A stretch of 64,000 nt of DNA from an uncultured Aquimarina sp. (GTDB lineage Bacteria > Bacteroidota > Bacteroidia > Flavobacteriales > Flavobacteriaceae). Positions 25,666 through 34,663 of this stretch are shown piece after piece. Within the stretch, counting starts at the first letter, position 1. Each line of letters starts with the position of its first letter. The stretch is from contig CANMSO010000006.1 in the NCBI GenBank assembly GCA_947500545.1, positions 248,001 to 312,000 on the forward strand. The letters run 5' to 3'. The translations under genes and the position numbers were made by a program. The notes beneath the pieces are model-generated. The model was not told the DNA's origin and did no database searches. It saw nothing but the letters and a program-made list of their open reading frames with translations.

Positions 25666-26958
25666 ATGCCAGATAATTTAGATGACATACAATTAAGAAG
25701 TGAAGAGGTCCAAGAAATCTTGACTCGTGTACCGCATTGGATGATTCGATGGGGTAACCTTCTAATTCTAGCTTTGGTACTATTATTATTATTTCTTTCC
25801 TGGTTAATCAAATATCCTGATGTAATCCCAGCAGAAGCAATTGTAACAACCCAGATACCTCCTCAAAAAGAACGAGCAAGAATTACTGGAAAAATTGAAT
25901 CCATATTGGTAGAAGACGGTCAAATGGTACCAGAAGGAACTCCACTTGCCATTTTAAGAAATACCGCTAATTACCAGGATGTATTCACGCTTAAATCCAT
26001 TATAGATACTATTTCTTTAAACAGTAAAACTTTTAGTTTTCCTATCAATGAAATACCAGTCTTATTTCTTGGTGATATCGAAACCAGTTTCGCCATCTTC
26101 GAGAATAGTTATTCTGAATATATATTAAATAAAGAACTTAGGCCTTTTTCTAATGAAGCTCTGGCTAATCAAATTTCTTTATCTGAATTATATCGAAGGC
26201 AAGAAAGTTTAAAATCTCAAAAAAAGATTTCTAAAACAGAACTAGACTTTAAAAAGAAGGATTTTGAACGACAAAAAGAATTATATAATAAAGGTGTTAT
26301 CTCTGCTCAGGAATATGAAAGTAAAAGGGTAGAATATTTACAGTTTGAAAGAAATTATAAAAATACGGATGTACAACTTTCACAAAACAAGGAAAGTATT
26401 AGTACAGCTACAAAGGCGTCAAGAGGTACTGAAATTAACCAGCGAAAAGAAGAAATGAACCTTTACATGAAGGTGCTGCAATCATTTAATCAGCTTAAAA
26501 AAAGTATCAAAGATTGGGAATTGCAGTTTGTTTTAAAGTCTGATCTTCAAGGTAGGGTTTCTTTTCTAAATTATAGAAATGAAAACCAAACTGTAAATGC
26601 CGGTGATGTGGTTTTTATAATTATCCCTGTTGAAGAATCTTCTTATATCGCAAAAATCAAAGCACCTTCTCAAAACTCAGGAAAAATAAAAATTGGGCAA
26701 ACTGCCAATATCAGGTTAGAAAATTTCCCGGATGATGAATTTGGAACACTTAAAGGTATAGTAAAACATATCTCTCTCTTACCAGATAAAAATGGATTGT
26801 ATTTGATTGATGTAGAGTTACCCGAAAAACTTATCACTACATACGACAAAGAAATCCCTTTTAAACAAGAAATGAGAGCTGTAGTAGAAATCGTTACCGA
26901 GGATCTTCGCCTTATCGAACGCTTCTTTTACCAGTTTAGAACAATAATGGATAAATAG
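25666..26958 (+). CDS. HlyD-family periplasmic adaptor for the PCAT
   Basis: A 430-residue protein with one membrane segment (about residues 24-43), a biotinyl-lipoyl-like strand pair (GKIESILVEDGQMVPEGTPLA, about 71-91), a long coiled-coil hairpin (about 150-270 with KKDFERQKELYNKG), and a C-terminal beta-barrel region (IGQTANIRLENFPDDEFG). It bridges the inner-membrane exporter to an outer-membrane channel of TolC type, which is not in the window. It starts one base after the exporter stop, so the two are an obligate pair. Its end converges on the next gene. Confidence 0.92.
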   Translation: MPDNLDDIQLRSEEVQEILTRVPHWMIRWGNLLILALVLLLLFLSWLIKYPDVIPAEAIVTTQIPPQKERARITGKIESILVEDGQMVPEGTPLAILRNTANYQDVFTLKSIIDTISLNSKTFSFPINEIPVLFLGDIETSFAIFENSYSEYILNKELRPFSNEALANQISLSELYRRQESLKSQKKISKTELDFKKKDFERQKELYNKGVISAQEYESKRVEYLQFERNYKNTDVQLSQNKESISTATKASRGTEINQRKEEMNLYMKVLQSFNQLKKSIKDWELQFVLKSDLQGRVSFLNYRNENQTVNAGDVVFIIIPVEESSYIAKIKAPSQNSGKIKIGQTANIRLENFPDDEFGTLKGIVKHISLLPDKNGLYLIDVELPEKLITTYDKEIPFKQEMRAVVEIVTEDLRLIERFFYQFRTIMDK

Positions 26959-26987
26959 TCTGTTCTCGTTTATTAAACATGTACTAG

Positions 26988-28964
26988 TTAAGCGGCCTTT
27001 GGTAATGAAATATAAAAGACACTACCTTCTCCTAGTTTACTTTCTACTTTAATTTTACCTTGATTAAGTTCAATTAGTTCTTTGCATATTCTTAAACCAA
27101 GGCCAGTTCCCGTTTCGTTTTGTGTACCTTCTGTTGTGAACGTATCTTCTGCAAATAATTTTTGAATATGACAAGGATCTATACCAACACCCGTATCTTT
27201 AAAAGAAATCTCATATCGATCTTCTTTTTCTTCAGAAAGTAACGCTATAGAATCTCCAGGATTGCAAAACTTAATGGCATTGGCAATCAAGTTTTGAGCA
27301 ACTATTGCAAACATATCTCTATCTGCAAAAATAATTGTGGGATCTAATTTATTAACTAGTCTAATTCCTTTTTGCTCGGCTTTAACCTTGAAGAAAGTAA
27401 ATTTATTACAAATAACTTCAGCAATATCAAACTCTACAGGCTTAGGATTAAGCTCTTTCATTTGTGATTTAGACCAATTTAATAAGTTATTTAATAGAAT
27501 TGATGTTTGGTGCGTTCTATTGGCCAACAACGGAACAATTTCTTTAAATTCCTCGGTCGAAATGGTATCCTCTTTCAGTAAATTTAGACTTCCCTCAAGG
27601 CCATGTATTTCATTTTTAAGATCGTGAGAAATGATTGAGAATAATTTATTTTTAACTTCATTTGATTCATTAAGTTCCTTGATATATCTCTTTCTTTCTT
27701 TTCTTGCTTTGATGATCAGTGTCATAAAAACTAGTATAATAACTATGACTGCCAAACTAATATAAGTAAGTAACCTATATTTAAACAACGTCTCTTTTGT
27801 TTGTTGTTCTCTTTTTTCTTGTTCATCAATTAATTTTAGCTGCTTTAATTCTGCTTCGTATCGAGATTTAGTTGTTTCAACCTTCTTAGCTGCAATATCG
27901 TACATTCGTTTATCTGAAAGCTTTTGATATTCTTTTTGCCAGCTCACGGCGCCTAATAAGTTGCCCCGGGTAGAATCTAATTTAAAAGAGTATTTATAGT
28001 TCTTCAATATCAATGATGTCACATTGGCTTTAATAAAATCTTCCCTAGCTACTTTTAACAACTCTTCTGCTTTACTATACTCACCTTCTTCTAATGCGAT
28101 AATTCCAAGTTGTTGTTTCGCGTTAACTACTATTAGTTTATAGTTAGCTTGACTTCCTACACATAAGGTAGTATCATAATACTTTTTCGCAGCTTCATAC
28201 TCTTTACCGTACATTGCAACTTTGGCCATAATACTAAAAGATTGAGCAGTATGTCTTAAATCATTTTCTTTTCTATTAATTTTCAATGCTTCAGGTAATA
28301 TACTCTTGGCTTTAGAGAGTTTACCATTTTCAGTATATAGCAATGCTAAATTATTCATAACCAACCCCAAACCATTAAGCTTTAATTGCTTTCTTAAGGC
28401 TATTGACTTTAAATAATATTTTTCAGAATCTGGTATGTTTTTAAGCTCTTTATAAACAATCGCCAGATTATTATATATACCTGATAGCCCTATATCATCA
28501 TTTAACTGTTCTCGATACAGCTTAGCTTCCATAAGATAATCTGCAGCTTTCTCTAAATTGCCTTTATTTTGCTCTATAATAAACCTGTCATTGCACACGG
28601 TTGCGAGTCCTACTAGGTTATCAATACTTTTAAAGTAGTTTGTTGCTTTTTCAAAATTTTTGTCGGACTCGATATTTCTTTGAAGTTTATCACTCACGAC
28701 CCCTTTTAGTCTATAGACAAGACCTAATCCTCTCGTATACTTTATATCATTTCCAGACTTAGTAAGCTGATCTGCTAAAGGTTGTGCCCTATCTAACTGA
28801 TCTTCGTTTACAAACTTTTGCAAATCTTTGACCGCATTATTAAATAATGTAGAATCTTTTAATGTTCTTATTTCAGACAGATCAACTCCTGATAATTGGT
28901 TTTGCGAAAAAACCGAAAAGCTTATCAGAACCAGAGCTAAGCATATAAAGGCTGTTTTGTTCAT
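26988..28964 (-). CDS. TPR-containing sensor histidine kinase, orphan
   Basis: A 658-residue protein with a signal peptide (MNKTAFICLALVLISFSVFS), a TPR region (about residues 40-340 with repeats such as LSGIYNNLAIVYKELKN), a coiled segment and one membrane helix (about 398-418). The kinase follows: His447 in SHDLKNE, N box NLIANAIKFC, G boxes DTGVGI and GTGLGLRIC. Layouts of this kind are common in Bacteroidota, where periplasmic TPRs are thought to sense a partner protein. No response regulator lies nearby and both neighbours point toward or away on separate units. The signal is unknown. Confidence 0.88.
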   Translation of the reverse strand: MNKTAFICLALVLISFSVFSQNQLSGVDLSEIRTLKDSTLFNNAVKDLQKFVNEDQLDRAQPLADQLTKSGNDIKYTRGLGLVYRLKGVVSDKLQRNIESDKNFEKATNYFKSIDNLVGLATVCNDRFIIEQNKGNLEKAADYLMEAKLYREQLNDDIGLSGIYNNLAIVYKELKNIPDSEKYYLKSIALRKQLKLNGLGLVMNNLALLYTENGKLSKAKSILPEALKINRKENDLRHTAQSFSIMAKVAMYGKEYEAAKKYYDTTLCVGSQANYKLIVVNAKQQLGIIALEEGEYSKAEELLKVAREDFIKANVTSLILKNYKYSFKLDSTRGNLLGAVSWQKEYQKLSDKRMYDIAAKKVETTKSRYEAELKQLKLIDEQEKREQQTKETLFKYRLLTYISLAVIVIILVFMTLIIKARKERKRYIKELNESNEVKNKLFSIISHDLKNEIHGLEGSLNLLKEDTISTEEFKEIVPLLANRTHQTSILLNNLLNWSKSQMKELNPKPVEFDIAEVICNKFTFFKVKAEQKGIRLVNKLDPTIIFADRDMFAIVAQNLIANAIKFCNPGDSIALLSEEKEDRYEISFKDTGVGIDPCHIQKLFAEDTFTTEGTQNETGTGLGLRICKELIELNQGKIKVESKLGEGSVFYISLPKAA

Positions 28965-29106
28965 TTTGTTTATTTTGGGGATTAAACATGATAAAAAGCT
29001 TATTTATTCTGCAAAATACACAAAAATTAACATTTTATGTTATTTTGTAGTATTATTCTTACTTATATTTTATGGTTTTACCGTAATTTTATTTTTTTGA
29101 AACAAA

Positions 29107-29135
29107 ATAAGCCTTTCGTATAATGAAAGGCCTAT
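29107..29135 (-). terminator. Terminator of the peptidase operon
   Basis: GCCTTTC (29111-29117) pairs with GAAAGGC (29125-29131), extended by AATA/TATT-like outer bases, followed on the minus strand by TTATTTTG. It lies downstream of the DUF885 gene. Confidence 0.75.
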
Positions 29136-29185
29136 TTCTTATTGCAGTAAAAACTAGTATTATATTCCTAAAAACGTTTCTCTTA

Positions 29186-31045
29186 TTAGTTCTGAGAAAT
29201 ATCACTCTTTGAAGTGATCCAATCTTGTACTAATTCTTCTAAAACGTTTAGTGGTACTGCTCCATTTGTTAAAACAACATCATGAAACTCTCTGATGTCG
29301 AATTTATCACCTAATGTTTTTCTTGCATTTTCACGTAGCTCAAGAATCTTATTCATCCCAATTTTATAGGCCGTTGCCTGGCTCGGCATCACAATATGTC
29401 GTTCCACCATTTTTACAGCATCACTTTCTGCATTTGGAGTATTATCGGTGTAATATTTAATCCCTTCCTCTCTTGTCCATTTTTTGGTATGAATTCCTGT
29501 ATCAACCACTAACCTACAAGCTCTCCAAAGTTCCATTGCTAATCTACCGAAGTCTGAATACGGATCATTATACAGTCCTATTTCTTTTGGTAAGAATTCA
29601 TTATATAACCCCCAGCCCTCTATATAAGCAGTATATCCTCCAAATTTTCTAAATTTCGGAATATCTTCTAATTCTTGAGCAATAGAGATTTGCATGTGAT
29701 GACCAGGTATTCCCTCATGATAAGCCAACGCTTCCATTTGGTATATTGGCATAGCTTCCATATCATACAAATTTGCATAATATGTTCCTGGTCTTGATCC
29801 ATCAGGTGTACCTCTTTGATAAAAAGCCTTTCCAGCGCTCTTTTCTCTGAATGGCTCTACAGCTTTTACGATAATATCTGCTTTTGGTTTTGTAATAAAC
29901 AGCTCATCTAATCTTGATTTTAAATTATCAATTAGCCCAACTGCATTTTTAAGATATTCTGCTTTGCCTTCTTCTGTATTAGCATAATAGAATTTTTTAT
30001 CCTCCTTCATATATGTAAAGAAGTCTTGTAGTGTTCCTTCATACTTAACTTGTTGCATAATATCACGCATTTCTTTGTGAATACGGGCAACTTCTTTCAA
30101 ACCAAGTTCATGAATTTGATCAGAGGTCATATTGGTGGTTGTGGTGCGATTAAGTGCATTGTTATAAAATGCCGCTCCCTTAGGAAATTTCCAACAACCA
30201 TCTTCTGTAGTTGCTCTTTGTTGTTGTTCTTCTAACAAAGAAATTAATTTAGTAAAAGCTGGTTTTACATCTTCCAATAACGCTTTTTCCACCTTAGATA
30301 CTAATTCATTTGTTTCTTCATCAGAAAGTTTAAGTTTTGCAATTTTGCTATTAAAATCAGCAAATAGCGTACTTTCATTATTCGATTTATCAAAAGGTTT
30401 TCCACTAATTATATTACGACTATCATCTAAAACTTTGGCAAAAACAAACTTAGGAGGTAAGATTCCGTTCTTTTCTCTAATCTTCATATTATCAATCAAC
30501 TGATCAAATAACTCATCCATCCCATCTAATCTAGAAATATAGGCTTCTGCATCACTTTTATCAGCTATTCTATGCATATTAATCATAAAAGCAGGGATTT
30601 CGGCATGCATACCATGCATCTGATTTACGGGGTAGTTATAAAATCGATACTGAAAGTCCTGAATTTCATTTTCAAGATCCTGTTTCATCAATTTATAACT
30701 AAGTATCGTTGCAGGATTTAATTTAGATAGGTCTACAGAATCTTTTAAATACGCTAAACGTTCTTTAGAACGTTCTAAATCTTCAGCCTCTTGTTTAGAC
30801 GATATATCGTCCCATTTGCCATAATCTTCTGTTTTTATCCCTAAATATGTTTGTGTCATAGGAGATTTGGCAACTTCTTCTTGAAATTGCGTTTCAAACC
30901 AATTATTTAAATTTTTAGAATGCTCAGCAATATCTTCTGCTGAAGAAGTAGTATCTTTTTGTCCTTCCTTTCCGTCTTGTTTACACCCAAATGTTATAAA
31001 AAGAGAAGAAAAAAGCAATATGCAGATTTTTGTTTTATTCATCAT
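29186..31045 (-). CDS. DUF885 family metallopeptidase-like lipoprotein
   Basis: A 619-residue lipoprotein (signal MMNKTKICILLFSSLFITFGC, Cys21; the second Met may be the true start). The DUF885 hallmark HEGIPGHHMQ is present, an HExxGHH-type zinc motif, followed by the GWGLYNE stretch seen in the family. Family members are thought to be carboxypeptidase-like zinc peptidases. It lies 21 bp downstream of an S15/CocE-type peptidase on the same strand and both carry export signals, so they may work together in envelope peptide or amide breakdown (inference). A hairpin terminator follows. Confidence 0.87.
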   Translation of the reverse strand: MMNKTKICILLFSSLFITFGCKQDGKEGQKDTTSSAEDIAEHSKNLNNWFETQFQEEVAKSPMTQTYLGIKTEDYGKWDDISSKQEAEDLERSKERLAYLKDSVDLSKLNPATILSYKLMKQDLENEIQDFQYRFYNYPVNQMHGMHAEIPAFMINMHRIADKSDAEAYISRLDGMDELFDQLIDNMKIREKNGILPPKFVFAKVLDDSRNIISGKPFDKSNNESTLFADFNSKIAKLKLSDEETNELVSKVEKALLEDVKPAFTKLISLLEEQQQRATTEDGCWKFPKGAAFYNNALNRTTTTNMTSDQIHELGLKEVARIHKEMRDIMQQVKYEGTLQDFFTYMKEDKKFYYANTEEGKAEYLKNAVGLIDNLKSRLDELFITKPKADIIVKAVEPFREKSAGKAFYQRGTPDGSRPGTYYANLYDMEAMPIYQMEALAYHEGIPGHHMQISIAQELEDIPKFRKFGGYTAYIEGWGLYNEFLPKEIGLYNDPYSDFGRLAMELWRACRLVVDTGIHTKKWTREEGIKYYTDNTPNAESDAVKMVERHIVMPSQATAYKIGMNKILELRENARKTLGDKFDIREFHDVVLTNGAVPLNVLEELVQDWITSKSDISQN

Positions 31046-31066
31046 GGTTTATTAGATTTAGTTTAT

Positions 31067-32917
31067 TTACTTTAAAATTGATACTTCTATTGCAGAATCG
31101 TGATATACTTTATGCGTTTGTTTAGTAAAATCAGATGCTTCAGCCTTAAAAATATTTGGAACATATGTTTGTGGATTCAAATCTATTAAAGGGAACCAGG
31201 TACTCTGAATCTGTACTTGAATTTTATGCCCTTTCTTGAACGTATGATGTATATCCTGTAACTTAATATTTACATCAGTTTTTTGATTTGGCACAAAAGG
31301 TTCTGGTTTACTAAAATCATTTCTGAAGCGCCCTCTCATTACTTCACTACGTACCATCATATGATAGTTAGCCATTTTTAAATACTCCTGAGTTTCCTCT
31401 GTATCTTCTACATCATTAGAAAACACATCTATTAATTTCACCACCCAATCTGCATCTGTACCTGTAGTAGCTACTTTTAACTTGGCTAAAACCTCTCCAG
31501 ATAAAGTAATATCCTCTTCAAGAACTGATGTCTCAAAAACCAATACATCTGGACGACGAGCTGCAAATCGTTGATCATCTGTCATATATTTTCTTGGTGT
31601 AAATACCAATTTGATGTCTTCAGAATATGGTACAGCTTTCTTAGGGTCACTTATAAATTCAGAAAAACCGCCTCCAGTTTCATTAGAGAGTTGCTCATTA
31701 TCTGAAAGGTAAAATGTCTTTTTGTCCACATTTTTTGGTGGCCAACTCTCATAAGAATTCCATTCTTTTTTACCTGTATCAAAAATTTGAATTTCGGGTA
31801 AACCAGTCTTTCCAGTTGCTTCACCTTTTAGAAAGTGATTAAAGAACTTAGACTCTATATCTCTTTGAAATTTTTCAGAAAGATCATCTCCAAAATATAC
31901 ATTACCTACTGCCTGACGTTTTTTAGTTCGTGACCAATCTCCATGACTCCATGGACCGAAAACCATAATATTATAGTTGTCACTTCTCTTTTCTATATTT
32001 TCATACGTTTCAAAGGGGCCATATAAATCTTCTGCATCAAACAAACCACCAACAACCATAACTGCTGGTTTAATTTTTTCTAAATGCTGAATGATTCCTC
32101 TTTTTTGCCAAAATTCATCATAGTTAGGATGTTCTTTTAGCTGTGTCCAGAATACATTATCTTCTTTATAGTATTGATCCAAATTACTTAATGGGCCTAT
32201 ATCCTTGAAAAACTGATATTGATCCTTACTAGGTAGGTCAGCAAACTTATACCAAGGTTCATTAGTTGGATTTGTTTTTTCATGACCAAACAAAGATGTT
32301 ACTCTCCAGTAACTCAACAAATATGCTCCATTATGATGAAAATCATCAAAGAAAAAATCACCAATACAAGCCTGGGGTGATACAGCTTTGAGTGCAGGGT
32401 GTGAATCTAATAAAGAATAGGTTGCATAAAAGCCCGGATAAGAAATACCCCATATCCCAACTTTTCCGTTATTATTGGTTACATTTTTTACCAACCAATC
32501 AATAGTATCATAAGTATCACTGGCCTCATCAAACTGCTTTCCTTTTTTATTTGGGATATAAGCTCTCATATTATCATAAACACCCTCACTCATCCAACGA
32601 CCACGTACATCTTGATACACGATAATATTCCCTTCTTTCATCAAAAATTCATTAGGTCCAATTTTGGATCTAAATTGTCCCTCACCATATGGTTTTGAGC
32701 TATATGGGGTTCTTTGCATTAAAATAGGATACTTTTTTGAAGTATCTTTTGGAGAATAAATAGTGGTATGAAGTTTAATACCATCTCGCATTATGATATC
32801 TACTTCCTGCTTGGTATACTGATTTTTTACTTCGTAAGTGTCTGTTTGTTGAGAAAATGAAGTAATGGTATAAAGAAGTAATATACCCTTTAAAATAATA
32901 AATTTGACTGATCGCAT
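31067..32917 (-). CDS. CocE/NonD (S15 X-Pro dipeptidyl-peptidase-like) hydrolase, secreted
   Basis: A 616-residue protein with a signal peptide (ending near SFSQQ, residue 24). The alpha/beta-hydrolase domain shows the family start VDIIMRDGIKLHTTIYSP and the nucleophile elbow GISYPG (about 150-155). A later Asp region reads VVGGLFDAEDLYGPFETY and a His region reads FGPWSHGDWS, completing a Ser-Asp-His triad. A C-terminal jelly-roll domain (GEVLAKLKVATTGTDADWVVKLIDV) is typical. Family members cleave X-Pro peptides, cocaine-like esters or acylated antibiotics, so the exact substrate is open. It is the first gene of a two-gene peptidase operon. Confidence 0.9.
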   Translation of the reverse strand: MRSVKFIILKGILLLYTITSFSQQTDTYEVKNQYTKQEVDIIMRDGIKLHTTIYSPKDTSKKYPILMQRTPYSSKPYGEGQFRSKIGPNEFLMKEGNIIVYQDVRGRWMSEGVYDNMRAYIPNKKGKQFDEASDTYDTIDWLVKNVTNNNGKVGIWGISYPGFYATYSLLDSHPALKAVSPQACIGDFFFDDFHHNGAYLLSYWRVTSLFGHEKTNPTNEPWYKFADLPSKDQYQFFKDIGPLSNLDQYYKEDNVFWTQLKEHPNYDEFWQKRGIIQHLEKIKPAVMVVGGLFDAEDLYGPFETYENIEKRSDNYNIMVFGPWSHGDWSRTKKRQAVGNVYFGDDLSEKFQRDIESKFFNHFLKGEATGKTGLPEIQIFDTGKKEWNSYESWPPKNVDKKTFYLSDNEQLSNETGGGFSEFISDPKKAVPYSEDIKLVFTPRKYMTDDQRFAARRPDVLVFETSVLEEDITLSGEVLAKLKVATTGTDADWVVKLIDVFSNDVEDTEETQEYLKMANYHMMVRSEVMRGRFRNDFSKPEPFVPNQKTDVNIKLQDIHHTFKKGHKIQVQIQSTWFPLIDLNPQTYVPNIFKAEASDFTKQTHKVYHDSAIEVSILK

Positions 32918-33017
32918 TAGTGTTAATATTGTTTAGCGTTGAAGATAAAAAAACAGTATTGCGGGCATCATACTTTTAAGGAGATTTTAACAAAGTACAT
33001 GTACTTACCAAATAAAA

Positions 33018-33045
33018 AGCCCCATAGAAAAAATCTCTTGGGGCT
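33018..33045 (-). terminator. Terminator of the TetR-SDR unit
   Basis: AGCCCCA (33018-33024) pairs with TGGGGCT (33039-33045); on the minus strand it is followed by TTTTTATTT. It lies 19 bp after the SDR stop. Confidence 0.85.
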
Positions 33046-33063
33046 CGTATTATTTATAAAATT

Positions 33064-33846
33064 CTATTTGGCTTTATCTTGAACGCTTCGGGTAATCATA
33101 GTAACCATTTTTCTGGGCATAAACCTTACTGAATTCGCTAAAACTGTATTCATAAACCCATGAATTGCGACCTGCTTACCTTTCATCATTGCTTTATAGC
33201 CATATTTGGCAACCTCTTTTGATGACGGAAGTTTTTTGCCTTTTACTAATTTACTTTCTTCCATTTCGGCTACGGACTGAAAACCAGTGGCCGTAGCTCC
33301 AGGACAAAGTGCTGTAACTGTAACATTCTTATCTTTAAGTTCATTAGCTATAGCTTCTGAGAAATGTAAAACATATGCCTTGGTCGCATAATAAATCGCC
33401 ATTGTTGGTCCCGGTTGAAAAGCGGCTGTAGAGGCTACATTCATTATTTTCCCGCTATTACGGGTAACCATATCTTTAAGATATAGTTTGGTGAATTGTG
33501 TAAGCGTGGTGATATTAAGTTCAATCATTCTGTGCTCCTTCTCCCAATTTGTTTCATAGAACATTCCAAAATCACCAAAACCAGCATTATTAATTAAATA
33601 GTCAATCTGGATTTCCTTTTGATTGGTTTTATTATAGACTATCTGAGCGGCATTTGGAATGGAAAGATCCTGAGCAATTACCAGTACACTAATCTTATAT
33701 TGTTCCTCTAACTGTTTTTTGAGTTCCTCTAGTTTAGGCTGGTTTCGTGCAACCAAAATAAGGTTATCTCCATTTGACGCATGTACTTTGGCCAGTTCAA
33801 ATCCGATCCCACTTGATGCCCCTGTTATTAAAGCTGTCTTTTTCAT
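33064..33846 (-). CDS. Short-chain dehydrogenase/reductase
   Basis: A 260-residue classical SDR. The cofactor loop is TGASSGIGFELA (residues 7-18), then NNAGFG, the catalytic Ser region MNVASTAA, and the active-site YATKAY with Tyr and Lys. These enzymes use NAD(P)H on small alcohols, ketones or lipids; the substrate is not predictable. It lies 46 bp downstream of a TetR gene. That gap holds a copy of the same TGAAT-N4-ATTCA site found upstream of tetR, so the SDR is probably repressed by that TetR protein. The C-terminal RFMPRKMVTMITRS segment is basic and may lie at the membrane. Confidence 0.9.
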   Translation of the reverse strand: MKKTALITGASSGIGFELAKVHASNGDNLILVARNQPKLEELKKQLEEQYKISVLVIAQDLSIPNAAQIVYNKTNQKEIQIDYLINNAGFGDFGMFYETNWEKEHRMIELNITTLTQFTKLYLKDMVTRNSGKIMNVASTAAFQPGPTMAIYYATKAYVLHFSEAIANELKDKNVTVTALCPGATATGFQSVAEMEESKLVKGKKLPSSKEVAKYGYKAMMKGKQVAIHGFMNTVLANSVRFMPRKMVTMITRSVQDKAK

Positions 33847-33861
33847 TTAAAATTATTTTAG

Positions 33862-33875
33862 TGAATAAATATTCA
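33862..33875. promoter_or_regulatory. TetR operator candidate upstream of the SDR gene
   Basis: TGAATAAATATTCA, perfect 5-bp arms around AAAT. It is the first of three copies of TGAAT-N4-ATTC around the tetR gene and lies 16 bp before the SDR start. Confidence 0.65.
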
Positions 33876-33892
33876 TTTAAAAGTTAAAAAAA

Positions 33893-34468
33893 TTATTCTC
33901 CGATACTATTCCATGCCATCTTAAAACATGTATGCATACTATCCTTCTGAAGCTCAATATTTCCTTTCACAATCATCTTTACAATTTCATGAATTGATCC
34001 TTGTAAATGCGCCTTGATGATTTCAACATCCAATCCCTTAATATGGCCTTGTTTCTGACCGTCTAACAAGAATTGATCAAGAGATTCGAAATACGAATCT
34101 GTAGTTTCCATGTTAACATCAGAAATATACCCGCTATAGATAAACTGCTCTACAAAAAGCATTTTCTCCGGGTATTGAAGGCAATAACCAAAATATCCAT
34201 ACCACATAGCTTTAAAGGTTTCATAGAAAGTTTCTTTCAAATACTCTGGACTTATGATAGCTGCTGCAATTTCCTTTTTAGTTACTACGTACACGTCATT
34301 AATAAGATCTTCTTTACTAGAATAATATACATATAGTGTACCTGTGGCAACACCAGATTTTTTAGCTACTTCTGCCATTTTTAAGCCAGAAAAGCCGGTT
34401 TTAGTAACCAGTTCTATTGCAGCCTTCTGAATGGCATTAACCTTATTTTGGTCTTTTAACTTTGGCAT
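33893..34468 (-). CDS. TetR/AcrR-family regulator
   Basis: A 191-residue regulator. The N-terminal helix-turn-helix reads GFSGLKMAEVAKKSGVATGTLYVYYSSKEDL, a textbook TetR domain, followed by a helical ligand domain. The frame opens further upstream at 34510, but that start codon lies inside a palindromic operator and upstream of a -7 box (34486-34493). I therefore chose ATG 34468 (MPKLKDQNKV), which also fits the family. It probably represses itself and the downstream SDR gene through three TGAAT-N4-ATTCA sites. The ligand is unknown. Confidence 0.88.
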   Translation of the reverse strand: MPKLKDQNKVNAIQKAAIELVTKTGFSGLKMAEVAKKSGVATGTLYVYYSSKEDLINDVYVVTKKEIAAAIISPEYLKETFYETFKAMWYGYFGYCLQYPEKMLFVEQFIYSGYISDVNMETTDSYFESLDQFLLDGQKQGHIKGLDVEIIKAHLQGSIHEIVKMIVKGNIELQKDSMHTCFKMAWNSIGE

Positions 34469-34485
34469 GTTTCTTAATAATCTCG

Positions 34486-34493
34486 CAAAGATA
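34486..34493 (-). promoter_or_regulatory. -7 box of the tetR promoter
   Basis: TATCTTTG on the minus strand, a perfect TAnnTTTG, 18 nt before the chosen ATG and directly abutting the palindrome at 34494-34511. This position decides the start codon of tetR. Confidence 0.6.
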
Positions 34494-34511
34494 AATGAAT
34501 TTTTATTCATT
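34494..34511. promoter_or_regulatory. TetR operator candidate inside the tetR promoter
   Basis: AATGAAT-TTTT-ATTCATT, an 18-bp palindrome with perfect 7-bp arms, placed between the -7 box and the expected -33 region, where a bound repressor would block RNA polymerase. Confidence 0.7.
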
Positions 34512-34523
34512 ATAATAATTAGA

Positions 34524-34537
34524 TGAATATTTATTCG
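34524..34537. promoter_or_regulatory. Third TetR operator candidate
   Basis: TGAATATTTATTCG, one mismatch from TGAAT-N4-ATTCA. It is centred 28 bp from the centre of the previous copy, a spacing that would put both on nearly the same DNA face. Confidence 0.5.
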
Positions 34538-34571
34538 CTATAAGAATATAAATTATATTTATGCAAACAAC

Positions 34572-34601
34572 AAGACCTCAAACACTATAGTTTGAGGTCT
34601 T
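34572..34601 (-). terminator. Terminator of the spondin-domain lipoprotein gene
   Basis: AAGACCTCAAAC (34572-34583) pairs perfectly over 12 bp with GTTTGAGGTCTT (34590-34601) around a 6-nt loop. The minus-strand tail TTGTTGTTTG is only moderately T-rich. Confidence 0.78.
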
Positions 34602-34663
34602 TCTAAAAAGCAATTATATACAGACCAGTTACTATCTAAATAGTCCAGTTTTATAAGTCCTTG

